The notes below the pieces were generated by a model. That model worked only from the letters and a program-made list of their open reading frames with translations. It was not told the origin of the DNA and did not search any database. A stretch of 64,000 nucleotides of DNA from CBDFLD01 sp965249005 (GTDB lineage: Bacteria > Acidobacteriota > UBA6911), in NCBI GenBank assembly GCA_965249005.1, contig CBDFLD010000023.1:806001-870000 (forward strand). Reading direction: 5' to 3'. Positions 52,072 to 60,394 of this stretch are shown in pieces; positions within the stretch are counted from its first letter, which is position 1, and the number at the start of each line of letters is the position of its first letter. The translations under genes and the position numbers were made by a program.

Positions 52072-53472
52072 TCAGCCCTGTCGCGATCGAATCTTGAGTC
52101 GCTTCAACTTTTCGCTGAGGGTGGTGGCGTTGACGGAGAGCAACTGTGCCGCCTTCTTTTGGTTCCAGCTCGTTTTTTCCAGCGCCGCAAGGATGAGGGA
52201 ACGCTCGAAGTTGCCGACACGTTCCTTGAGCGACATCCCATCGAACGAAATGTTCTCACCGGCCGCCGAATTCGATTTCGTAATCTCCCGAGGAAAGAGG
52301 TCGGTGTCAATCACACGTTCTTGATTCAGCACGACTGCGCGCTCGATCACGTTCTCCAACTCGCGCACGTTGCCGGGCCAGTTGTATTCCATCAGGGCCC
52401 TCATGGCCTGAGGCTCGATAGAACACGTCTCCTTTTCGTTCTCTTCGCAGTACTTCTTGATGAAGTGCTCCGCTAGAAGCGGGATGTCCTCCGTGCGTTC
52501 GCCCAGGCGTGGGAGCTTGAGCGCGATGACGTTCAAGCGATAATAAAGATCCTCCCTAAACTTTCCCTGCTCCACCGCCATCTGGAGGTCTTGGTTGCTC
52601 GCCGCTATGATACGAACGTCGACCTTGATGTTCTCGAGTCCCCCGAGGCGCCGGAACTCCCTTTCCTGGATCACACGAAGCAGCTTCGATTGAATGTCCA
52701 TCGAAATCGTGGAAACTTCGTCGAGAAAAAGGGTTCCCCCGCCGGCAACTTCGAAGAGGCCTTTCTTCGAGGTGGTGGCACCCGTGTAGGCGCCGCGGAC
52801 ATGCCCGAAGAGTTCGCTTTCGAGCAGATCCGCAGGGATATTGCCGCAGTTGATGGCGACGAAGGGCGCGTCGGCCCGACCGCTGACGGCGTGGATTGCC
52901 TTGGCCGCCAACTCCTTTCCGGTTCCGCTCTCCCCGTGAATGAGCACCGTGCTGCGCCGAGGGGCGACCTGATCGATCAGCTCGAAGATTTTCTGCATCA
53001 CATCGCTCTTTCCGATGATGTTCTTGAAGTGATACCGTTCCTGAAGCGAGCGCTTCAAGCGGGTATTCTCCTCCACCAGATGGCGATGCTCGACTGCATT
53101 CTTTACGGCAATGAGGATTTCATCGTTCTTGAACGGCTTGGTAATGAAATCGAAGGCACCCAGCTTTGTGGCACGGACTGCCTTTTCGATGGAAGCGAAA
53201 GCGGTCAAAACAATCGTTGGCGGGCTGTTGGCGAGTTTCTGGAACCCTTCCAAGACCTCGAGCCCATCCATGTCCGGCATCATGAGATCCAGCAGGACGA
53301 CCCCGTAGTCGGAGTCGCGCACGCGCTGCAGCGCCTGAGTCCCGTTTTCCGCAAAGTCGACGGCGTACTCTTGTGCGACCAGGAGGCTCGCGAGGATGTC
53401 TCGAATAATCTCCTCGTCGTCGACGATCAGGACGCTGTTGTTCTTGGCGGTCATACTCATGGATCGGGGCAC
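52072..53472 (-). CDS. NtrC-family sigma-54-dependent response regulator
   Basis: 466 residues. An N-terminal receiver (VLIVDDEEIIRDIL, phospho-Asp in VVLLDLMMPDMDG) is followed by the AAA+ domain with GESGTGKE and the GAYTGA loop (usual GAFTGA) contacting sigma-54. A Fis-type C-terminal helix-turn-helix (NQKKAAQLLSVNATTLSEKLKRLKI) completes it. It activates sigma-54 promoters when phosphorylated. The GTG start at 53472 overlaps the kinase stop (TAG), with alternative ATGs at 53460 and 53454. The adjacent kinase is the presumed partner. Target promoters unknown. Confidence 0.95.
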   Translation of the reverse strand: MPRSMSMTAKNNSVLIVDDEEIIRDILASLLVAQEYAVDFAENGTQALQRVRDSDYGVVLLDLMMPDMDGLEVLEGFQKLANSPPTIVLTAFASIEKAVRATKLGAFDFITKPFKNDEILIAVKNAVEHRHLVEENTRLKRSLQERYHFKNIIGKSDVMQKIFELIDQVAPRRSTVLIHGESGTGKELAAKAIHAVSGRADAPFVAINCGNIPADLLESELFGHVRGAYTGATTSKKGLFEVAGGGTLFLDEVSTISMDIQSKLLRVIQEREFRRLGGLENIKVDVRIIAASNQDLQMAVEQGKFREDLYYRLNVIALKLPRLGERTEDIPLLAEHFIKKYCEENEKETCSIEPQAMRALMEYNWPGNVRELENVIERAVVLNQERVIDTDLFPREITKSNSAAGENISFDGMSLKERVGNFERSLILAALEKTSWNQKKAAQLLSVNATTLSEKLKRLKIRSRQG

Positions 53473-56336
53473 TAGCGTGCGGCCTTCCAGATCGGCAGCT
53501 TCAGCGTGAAATGTGTTCCTTTGCCGGGGGCGCTCTCAACAAAAATTCGCCCACCGTGCTCTTGAACGATGCCGTAGGTAACGGAGAGCCCGAGCCCGGT
53601 TCCGCGTCCCGTTGCTTTGGTAGTAAAGAAGGGATCGTAGATCTTTTTGACGTTGTCCTGGGAGATGCCGATTCCGGTGTCGCGAATGTCGACCAGAACC
53701 GTGGAGTCATTCTTTGTGGTTTCGATCCGAAGATTTCCCCCCGCGGGCATCGCATCGCGAGCGTTGAGAAAGAGATTGATGAAAACCTGCTGCAGCTTTC
53801 CACTGTTTCCATGGACGTGAGGAAGCGAGCTCCCCAGTTGAGGCCGGACTTCGATCCGGTTTTGCTTCATCTGGTGATCGAGCAGCGAAAGACTGTCCCT
53901 GATCAGGTCGTTGATATCGAGGGCCTTGTACCCGCTTCCGTTCATTCGCGCAAAATTCAGAAGCCCGTTCACGATTTCGGCAGCCCGGAAAGTCTGCCGC
54001 TCGATTTTCTGAAGAATCTCTTTTCGTTTGTCCGATTCCGGCGTTTCCCGAAGGAGCATCTGTGTGTAACTCGAGATGCCGGTAATGGGTGTGTTGACTT
54101 CGTGTGCCACCCCTGCGGCTAGCAATCCGAGTGACGACAACTTCTCTGCCTGCATCAGTTGGTCTTCTAAGTGCACCTTTGCGGAAATATCGTCCATGAC
54201 AATCAGACATCCGGTCGCCTGATCCGTGGCGTCGAACATGGGAATGACGCTCAGGTTGACGATCTTGCGGTCCTGGTGCCGCGTTTCGAGATAAAGCTTG
54301 AATATATTACTGGGACTTCGAAGGTCCCAGCCGTCGCTTCCTGTCACCTTCGCGATCGAAGATAGGATGTCCGAAGAGAACAGATCCTCCACTCGGGTGT
54401 TCCGAATGTCTTCTCGACGCAACCCGTAAAGCTCTTCGAATGCCCGGTTGCAAGACGTGATCCGGCCTCCCAAATCAAAGGCCAGGACAGCGACGTTGAC
54501 GCTTTCGAGAATGTTTTCGGTATAGATCTTGAGGCGCTCCAGCTCGAGTGCCTTTACCTCCACGGACCGGTACAGACTTGCGTTTTCGATGGCAATGGCG
54601 GCGTAACCCGCCAGTGCATCCAGGAGATCCAGATCTTCGGTCGACAGGTGTCGATCGTGGGGTAGTTGACCAAGACCGATGAAGCCAATTCTCCTGCCTC
54701 TCAGACTGAGGTCCTGGAGGTACTCAATCCCGTAAGGCTCCAGGGCGGGATTCGCCTTGTGAAGGCAACCTCTTGGAAATCCATTCGGACCGTTTGGGGC
54801 GGCTTGTGGGTTGAGCAGTTCTTCCGTCCGAAATGCCAGAGGGTCCGCGAAAGCTGGGATCTCCAGTCCCAGTTCATCGGTTAATCTGAAATACCCTGAC
54901 TGGCTCGGGTCCGAGAGAAAAAGCGCCGCTTTGTCTATCTTGAACGTTTTTGAGATCCGCTCGAGAATCCTGCGCGCCAGTCGCCCAAGGCTGATTTCGG
55001 TACTCAACGTCGCAGCAAATTCCAGCAGGCTCGCACGATCGTCAAACTGCTCTTTGTAGAAAAACCGGTCCAGCCTGGACTGAACGACCTTGCGCAAAGG
55101 CGCAAACAACAGAGCGATGGCCATGGCCGCCGTGCACAGGATGACGAAATCAGCTTCTGGCGCGACCCAATCCAAGGCTCGACCCAGCACCAGAACGACA
55201 AACAGATACAGGGTCAACAGCACAGTGCTGGCAATGAAATACGCTGCGCTGCGCCGGACGATAATTTCCACGTCCAGGAGCCGGTAATGAATGACGGCGT
55301 ATGCGAATGAAAGCGGAATAAGCCCGAGAAACAGCATGGACAAATCCATGACGAGGTTAGGGCTTACTCCGAACAAAACTGGCAGCAGGTAGAAGAAGGT
55401 AAAGGGTACCACCCCGGCTAGAGTGCCGTAGCTGACCCATTTCATTTGTTGACGCGTTGTGAAATCAGACGCGCTCCGATGGTGCTTCCAAAGAATATAT
55501 CCGCCGACCAAGAACCCGGCGCACAAATACAGGAGGTCCAAACGGTCGAGGATTGCAGCCGCGCCGTCATCACGCGGCAAACCCCAGCCTGCTAGTCGAC
55601 CGGCGGCCCAAAAGATCTGCAGTAGGATCAAGGCTGCGGCAGGCATGTAAAGGAACGGCACCAGATTAGGTCCACCGACTGAGTTGCCGGTAAAGCGAAC
55701 GCAAAAGTGTATGAACAGCGCCGGCAAGAGAATTGGAGCCACAATCGATAACCAGTAGACCGTCAAGTCTAGACCATCCAGCCGCCAGGTGGCATGGTAG
55801 AGGTAGACCACGAAGGCGGTCAGGCACAGCAGATAGAAGTGGAAGGCCCGTGGAGTTCGGCTGCCCTTGATCATTACAAAGATACCGATACCGAGATGCA
55901 GAAAGGCTAGTAGCGCCCTGAGGGCATCCTTGGGCGCAAACAGAGAGCGCGCTCCAATCTGGATGGAGACGTCTCTTCCGATTCCCGTCCGGGCGGCTCG
56001 CAGATGATAGATTGCGGTTGAATTGAGGCCATGTTCGTCGAGCAGAGCGTAGAGCTCGGCCAGAGACGAAACCTTCCTGCCGTTGAAGGTGACAAGGCGG
56101 TCGCCAGTATGTATCTCGACGTCGGCGCGAGCCCCCTCGGGATCAACCCTGGCCGCGATAAGGCCACTTGCGTCCTGCTCCCATTGCACCCCGTCCCAGG
56201 GCTCTATCAAGTAGGTTCGATCCCGCAGATTGAACAAGCCGATGACGATCAGAAGACTCGTCAGCAAAACAGCGGCTACAATGCGAAATGTTGCGGAAAA
56301 GTGGCTCATTTTCAATGGTCCATTCAAATGGTCCAT
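53472..56336 (-). CDS. Membrane sensor histidine kinase (PDZ, multi-TM, GAF, PAS, HisKA, HATPase)
   Basis: About 954 residues. A first TM helix, then a PDZ-like domain (GLIAARVDPEGARADVEIHTGDRLVTFNGR, about 45-120), then a block of about eight further TM helices (130-420). GAF follows (about 440-590), then PAS with YTENILESVNVAVLAFD, HisKA with the phospho-His in LLAAGVAHEVNTP, and HATPase with FINLFLNARDAMPAGG and GTGLGLS. It likely senses a periplasmic or membrane signal and phosphorylates the downstream NtrC-type regulator. The architecture is unusual in coupling a PDZ to a 7TM-like sensor. Start may be 56336 or ATG 56309. Confidence 0.92.
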   Translation of the reverse strand: MDHLNGPLKMSHFSATFRIVAAVLLTSLLIVIGLFNLRDRTYLIEPWDGVQWEQDASGLIAARVDPEGARADVEIHTGDRLVTFNGRKVSSLAELYALLDEHGLNSTAIYHLRAARTGIGRDVSIQIGARSLFAPKDALRALLAFLHLGIGIFVMIKGSRTPRAFHFYLLCLTAFVVYLYHATWRLDGLDLTVYWLSIVAPILLPALFIHFCVRFTGNSVGGPNLVPFLYMPAAALILLQIFWAAGRLAGWGLPRDDGAAAILDRLDLLYLCAGFLVGGYILWKHHRSASDFTTRQQMKWVSYGTLAGVVPFTFFYLLPVLFGVSPNLVMDLSMLFLGLIPLSFAYAVIHYRLLDVEIIVRRSAAYFIASTVLLTLYLFVVLVLGRALDWVAPEADFVILCTAAMAIALLFAPLRKVVQSRLDRFFYKEQFDDRASLLEFAATLSTEISLGRLARRILERISKTFKIDKAALFLSDPSQSGYFRLTDELGLEIPAFADPLAFRTEELLNPQAAPNGPNGFPRGCLHKANPALEPYGIEYLQDLSLRGRRIGFIGLGQLPHDRHLSTEDLDLLDALAGYAAIAIENASLYRSVEVKALELERLKIYTENILESVNVAVLAFDLGGRITSCNRAFEELYGLRREDIRNTRVEDLFSSDILSSIAKVTGSDGWDLRSPSNIFKLYLETRHQDRKIVNLSVIPMFDATDQATGCLIVMDDISAKVHLEDQLMQAEKLSSLGLLAAGVAHEVNTPITGISSYTQMLLRETPESDKRKEILQKIERQTFRAAEIVNGLLNFARMNGSGYKALDINDLIRDSLSLLDHQMKQNRIEVRPQLGSSLPHVHGNSGKLQQVFINLFLNARDAMPAGGNLRIETTKNDSTVLVDIRDTGIGISQDNVKKIYDPFFTTKATGRGTGLGLSVTYGIVQEHGGRIFVESAPGKGTHFTLKLPIWKAAR
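56314..56336. repeat. 10-bp direct repeat at the kinase start
   Basis: AATGGTCCAT occurs twice, 13 nt apart (56314-56323 and 56327-56336), overlapping the start codons of the kinase. It may be an operator or a duplicated start region; the in-frame translation repeats a Gly-Pro-Leu/His-Leu motif. Confidence 0.5.
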
Positions 56337-56339
56337 CAC

Positions 56340-56600
56340 CTCACGTTTTGACTATGAGGCAATTTACATACCACAAGGAGCACCCGGATCAAAGAAATGA
56401 ATCTACATAACCTATTGATAAAACGGGCAATTCCCAGAAAAGGTTCAAAAAAACAAATCGAAATTCACCCAGGATTCAATCCCTTGGATTGAGCTCGCCA
56501 ATTTTTTGTACTGCCCACTGCGCGAAACGGGTCTGCGGACAACCGGGGGATTGGGTTCAACCGAAGGGGATAGCGATCGGAGGGGACCCGACGGCCGTAA
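56340..56600. other. Spacer between the kinase and the outer-membrane protein gene
   Basis: 261 nt with no ORF. An inverted repeat TCAATCC-CTT-GGATTGA (56476-56492) is the main visible structure. It might end the outer-membrane gene transcript, though no T-run abuts it. No strong promoter was seen for the kinase. Confidence 0.4.
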
Positions 56601-58394
56601 CTAGTACAGATTGAGGTTCAAGCCGAATCTAACGGTTCGCGGACTACGAGCCAAGAGAAGCCGACCTTCGTTGGTGGGGACTCCATGTTTCCCCTGATCC
56701 AAAACATTTCGAAGATCTACCATGGCTTCCCAGCGTCCAGCAGTTCCCATGAATTCCGGTAGAGGAATTACCTGACGGATGAAGACGTTCATGCTTTTGC
56801 TCAAGGTATCGCGGGTATCGTAGAACAGATCTATCGGCGAAAAAACTGTACCGGGATGCCAGCGCACAATGGTTGTGACATTGGTGTTGGTGATTGGAAT
56901 CTTCGCTTCGATCAAGCTTGTAAACGAGTGCACGTAGGAACGCTCGAAGTAGTTGAGGACTCCGCCCACGGTGGCGGCGGTCGGGTGGCGACCCTTATCC
57001 GATATGGCAGCGCCGGTACCGTAAACATATGCAAAAGATCCATTTATAATTTCCAAAAGCTTTCGCCGCAGGGCAACTCGCAATCCATGGTGGGCGGACT
57101 GATCTTCACTCAACTGCGCGACAAAGGTGTCGCTATTCCCGTTTTGAACCTCTGTTGCCAGAAACGGCAGACCCGAGCCGATCATACGGTCTTCGTAAAG
57201 AGCCAGCTCCAGCGAGGTACTGGTCGCTAACTCCTTGGCGACTGCAATTTCGTAATGCTTGAATTGGCTGAGATGAACGTCGCCGTTGATCTGGGCCAGA
57301 TAGGTCGGTTCCATCAGGTTGATCGCTTCCCCATCCGGAAGCCGGATCGTGTTGTAATCGCTTGGCCGCCGTGATGCCATTGCTGCACGGACGGTCCAGG
57401 TCTCCAGCGGCGTAACGAGGATCTGGAAAAACGGGCTGAAAACACTTTCCGAGTTGCCATAGGAAACCCGGCTAAAGTCAACGCCATAGTCAAGGGAGAC
57501 AAGGTCCAGTATCTGGGTGCTGGATTCAAAGCCCACACTCATCGTCTGAAGGCCGGAATTCCTCGAATCGACGTTCCTCCCCTGAAAGAAACCCGACGGG
57601 TGCCCTACCGTATTGATCCCTGGACTGTTGTGAGTCAAGCGTCCATAGCCCAGCGAAAGCTTGAAGTCTTGCCCGTACTCCCCTCTGTGCTGGTAGATGT
57701 TGCGGACTCTCCACAGGGTGTCATAGCCCGAATTGAATTGGCCCGCGAATATCAGCCGATCTCTGTGGCCAAAAGGCTCCGAAAAGGCAAAGTTCGAATC
57801 GACCCCAACATGGTCATTCCTGGGAAACACAGCATAATTGTCGTGGCTGAATCCGGCACTGGAGGCAACATTGACCGTGGCGGTGCGAGCAAAGTCGTGC
57901 CGCGAAGAGGCCTCGCGGTGAGCGGCGTCGGGGATCGAACCGTCCTGCGGTCCATCTGAATGCCGAAAGATAAGACGACGGGTGGAAGATCTTCGAATGA
58001 CAGTGCGCAGGTCCCAATTCCGTGGATCTTCGCTGTCTATGATGTCGAGAAAATCTTGGAGAACGATGCTGAGGTTGGTGGTCTTACCGGGATTGATCGT
58101 GACTTGCGATCGAGATGTTGGATATCCCTGCCGTCTTACCTGCAGGAGATACGATCCCGGCTCGACGTTCTTGAAGGCAAACGCACCTCGAGGATCGGAG
58201 CGCGTCGAGAAAATGGGCTTCACCATATTCTCGACAGCTAAAAGAGAAACCACCGCTCCGAGAAGGCTTTCGCCCGTCCCACTCTTGATCGTGCCCGTCA
58301 GCAATCCGGCCGAGGCCCCGTACACAGCTTGGGGGAAGGTCGCCGGCAAAAGCCACAAAACGAGTGAAAGTGAAAGGGTGCGCGGAAGTATCAT
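56601..58394 (-). CDS. Outer-membrane beta-barrel protein with N-terminal carboxypeptidase-like regulatory domain
   Basis: About 597 residues from ATG 58394. A signal peptide (LVLWLLPATFPQAVYGA) precedes a CarboxypepD-reg-like beta sandwich (LLTGTIKSGTGESLLGAVVSLL... to about 115). The rest is rich in amphipathic strands and ends RFGLNLNLY, an aromatic C-terminal OM signal. It resembles TonB-dependent-receptor-like proteins of Acidobacteria but lacks a clear plug/TonB box, so its gating and ligand are open. It lies between the kinase and the IS256 element, and a promoter pair (TTGACA/TAGGTT) sits upstream. Confidence 0.8.
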   Translation of the reverse strand: MILPRTLSLSLVLWLLPATFPQAVYGASAGLLTGTIKSGTGESLLGAVVSLLAVENMVKPIFSTRSDPRGAFAFKNVEPGSYLLQVRRQGYPTSRSQVTINPGKTTNLSIVLQDFLDIIDSEDPRNWDLRTVIRRSSTRRLIFRHSDGPQDGSIPDAAHREASSRHDFARTATVNVASSAGFSHDNYAVFPRNDHVGVDSNFAFSEPFGHRDRLIFAGQFNSGYDTLWRVRNIYQHRGEYGQDFKLSLGYGRLTHNSPGINTVGHPSGFFQGRNVDSRNSGLQTMSVGFESSTQILDLVSLDYGVDFSRVSYGNSESVFSPFFQILVTPLETWTVRAAMASRRPSDYNTIRLPDGEAINLMEPTYLAQINGDVHLSQFKHYEIAVAKELATSTSLELALYEDRMIGSGLPFLATEVQNGNSDTFVAQLSEDQSAHHGLRVALRRKLLEIINGSFAYVYGTGAAISDKGRHPTAATVGGVLNYFERSYVHSFTSLIEAKIPITNTNVTTIVRWHPGTVFSPIDLFYDTRDTLSKSMNVFIRQVIPLPEFMGTAGRWEAMVDLRNVLDQGKHGVPTNEGRLLLARSPRTVRFGLNLNLY

Positions 58395-58466
58395 CACATT
58401 AGGCCCTCGAGCCGTAAGCCCAGCCTGCCGGAGACAACTAGCCCCACCTGCCCACCGGTGTCCCCA

Positions 58467-58495
58467 AACCTAACATATGGTTCTAGACCTGTCAA
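58467..58495 (-). promoter_or_regulatory. Promoter-like pair for the outer-membrane gene
   Basis: On the minus strand TTGACA (58495-58490) and TAGGTT (58472-58467) are 17 nt apart, about 73 nt before the ATG. The -35 is perfect and the -10 matches 3 of 6. The pair lies outside the IS element but close to its end. Confidence 0.4.
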
Positions 58496-58517
58496 TTGAA
58501 CTCAGCCTCTGGTCATG

Positions 58518-59717
58518 TCAAGCTGCTTGTGTAAAAAGGTCGAGGGTACGAGTTGGTCGTTGTTCCTTCCAATCGAGATTGAATCGATGGAAGATCGAGT
58601 AAATGATTCTGTCGACACTCTGGACATTAACAAAGCAAACCATCGGACGCGTTCTCCGTCGAACCTCAACGAAGCAGCGTTCGATGACGTTGGTGGTTCG
58701 TAGCTTCTTCCACAGAGGCCGTGGGAAGCTGTAAAAGGCCAGTAACTCAGGGAGATCCTTCTCCAATCGATTCACCATCTTCGGATAATCCTTGTGCCAG
58801 CAACGCTTCAGCCTCCTGAAAGCTGTCAGTGCATCCCGACGGCTATCGGCCTGGTAGATGGCCCGTGCATCCTGCTTGATCTGGTCTCGATCGCACTTTC
58901 GGACTGAATTGACGATGTTTCGCATCTTATGTGCCCAGCAGCGTTGGTGCTGAGCTCTCGGATAGATCGTTTCAATGGCCGCTGCCAGACCTGCACAGCC
59001 GTCGGTCACAATCAGCTCGAGGTTATCTCCCTCTATACCACGCCGGTACAGATCTCCTAAGAGTCCTTCCCAGGCAGCTTGACTCTCTCCACTGCTGCGC
59101 ATAAATGCCAAAAGCTGCCGGCTACCATCCGCTCTCACCCCGTAGGCCACCAGCATCTGCACCCGTTTCCGCCCACTCGGACGTCTTACCCTCAGACTCA
59201 CTCCGTCCAGAAACAGTGTCTTCCATTCGTCACTCAACCGAGCTCGGTGAAATCGCTGTACTGCTTCATCTAGCTCTCGTGTCAGCTGCGATACCGTCTG
59301 TGCACTGACAACTTCTCCCGTCATGATCGCCACAATCCGTCCCACCGTCCGTGTGCTGATTCCTCTGAGAAACGCCTCTCGTATCAGCAACGTTACCTCG
59401 TCAGCTCGTCGTTGAAACCGTTGTAATCCCTTCGGGAGAAAATTCTTGTTCCGGCTCCGGGCAATCCGCAACCGTAACGTTCCAAAGCGGGTCACAAAGT
59501 CCCGTTCATAGTATCCATTGCGGTACTCTCTCTTTCTCTGCCCACCTCTTTCATACCATCCAAAGCCACAATAACGGTCTCTCTGCCGCTGTGATTCAGT
59601 CTCGAAATACCGTTTCCACGCCAGCTTTGTCTTGCTATACACATCTCCCCAAAAGTCTTCTTTTACCTCATCAAGGAAATGTTGGAATTGTTCGGTCATC
59701 GGTGTTAATTTCGCCAT
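58518..59717 (-). CDS. IS256-family transposase
   Basis: 399 residues of the mutator-type DDE transposase group. LFLDGVSLRVRRPSGRKRVQMLVAYG and LIVTDGCAGLAAAI supply catalytic Asp residues, and a downstream Glu follows in NVIERCFVEVRRRTRPM. It catalyses cut-and-paste or copy-out transposition of the surrounding element. The last two codons and the stop lie outside the left terminal repeat, so translation ends in flanking DNA. It looks intact with no frameshift. Confidence 0.95.
   Translation of the reverse strand: MAKLTPMTEQFQHFLDEVKEDFWGDVYSKTKLAWKRYFETESQRQRDRYCGFGWYERGGQRKREYRNGYYERDFVTRFGTLRLRIARSRNKNFLPKGLQRFQRRADEVTLLIREAFLRGISTRTVGRIVAIMTGEVVSAQTVSQLTRELDEAVQRFHRARLSDEWKTLFLDGVSLRVRRPSGRKRVQMLVAYGVRADGSRQLLAFMRSSGESQAAWEGLLGDLYRRGIEGDNLELIVTDGCAGLAAAIETIYPRAQHQRCWAHKMRNIVNSVRKCDRDQIKQDARAIYQADSRRDALTAFRRLKRCWHKDYPKMVNRLEKDLPELLAFYSFPRPLWKKLRTTNVIERCFVEVRRRTRPMVCFVNVQSVDRIIYSIFHRFNLDWKEQRPTRTLDLFTQAA
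58524..58552. repeat. Left terminal inverted repeat of IS256-like element
   Basis: TGCTTGTGTAAAAAG is identical to the reverse complement of the right end. GAGGGT and a related TTGG segment follow after short mismatched stretches. Confidence 0.8.
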
Positions 59718-59767
59718 TGGGTGTAAGCTCCTTTCTTGGAGTTGGTTTTTGCCATCGCAGCGAAAAA

Positions 59768-59802
59768 ACCAAACTTACACCCTCTTTCTTTTTACACAAG
59801 CA
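59768..59802. repeat. Right terminal inverted repeat of IS256-like element
   Basis: On the minus strand it reads TGCTTGTGTAAAAAG then AAAGAGGGT, matching the left end except for a few bases. It lies about 50 nt before the transposase start. Confidence 0.8.
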
Positions 59803-59909
59803 AAGTTACATCACCCAGCCTCTTCTTGGCTTGGTCCGGTCTGAGACCCCTGTAAAAAGAAGATTCCAGACCCTTCGATGAATATGGATGCGCCTACCGA
59901 CAAGTCGGT

Positions 59910-60392
59910 TCAGTTTGCGTTGCCGACTTCGTCGCTTTTCATCTGCAAATCTCCGTAATGGATCCTCGTAGCCCCTCGGACGGTGGCTTTGGGCAGGTTC
60001 AGCTCTGCCCAATCGTCGATCCGTACCGTCCTGCCCGGTGAAACCTGAATCTCCTGATAGTGGTTCCGCATCTCGAGCACCTGACCGGATTGGTTCGAAT
60101 ACTCGACCCGGATCATCACGCCCTGGAAGGCGATCTCGCCGGTGTTTACGATCGATAGCGCATGTCTTGCTTCCAGACCGGCCGCCGTTTTCGACACGGA
60201 AACGGTAGCGTCCTCGACCCGGAGCTCAGGTGGGTGTAAAGCCTTTGTTGGAAAGGATTTGTACGATTTGACCAGACCGGCGAAAGGTTCACCCGCGGAC
60301 GGGTCCGTCGCGGGTTTTTCGGGTCGAAGCAGAAAAATAAAAAGGCTGCCCAATCCTACAAGACCCAGGAACAGAGTTCTGCGATGCAGCAT
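59910..60392 (-). CDS. Small membrane-anchored hypothetical protein
   Basis: About 160 residues from ATG 60392, two bases after the amidohydrolase stop. One N-terminal TM segment (LFLGLVGLGSLFIFLL) is followed by a soluble beta-rich domain (VSVSKTAAGLEARHALSIVNTGEIAFQGVMIRVEYSNQSGQVLEM) with an Ig- or FxLD-like look typical of acidobacterial proteins. It is probably periplasmic and anchored. Function unknown. It may form an operon with the amidohydrolase. The IS256 element sits about 110 nt downstream. Confidence 0.6.
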   Translation of the reverse strand: MLHRRTLFLGLVGLGSLFIFLLRPEKPATDPSAGEPFAGLVKSYKSFPTKALHPPELRVEDATVSVSKTAAGLEARHALSIVNTGEIAFQGVMIRVEYSNQSGQVLEMRNHYQEIQVSPGRTVRIDDWAELNLPKATVRGATRIHYGDLQMKSDEVGNAN

Positions 60393-60394
60393 CC

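Larger units (their letters stand above)
58524..59802. mobile_element. IS256-family insertion sequence, about 1279 bp
   Basis: Imperfect terminal repeats flank the transposase. The left outer end is TGCTTGTGTAAAAAG... with GAGGGT inside, and the right end is its reverse complement with a few mismatches. The 8 bp outside each end do not match, so no target duplication is evident. This could mean an old insertion or a deletion/recombination next to the copy. Confidence 0.85.

Noticed and set aside
52591..53475. 294-codon plus-strand frame over the NtrC-type regulator
   Set aside because: Antisense to a gene with receiver, AAA+ and Fis domains.
59851..59863. TGTAAAAAGAAGA segment similar to the inner part of the IS terminal repeat
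   Set aside because: Too short and without a partner; likely coincidence or a weak remnant.
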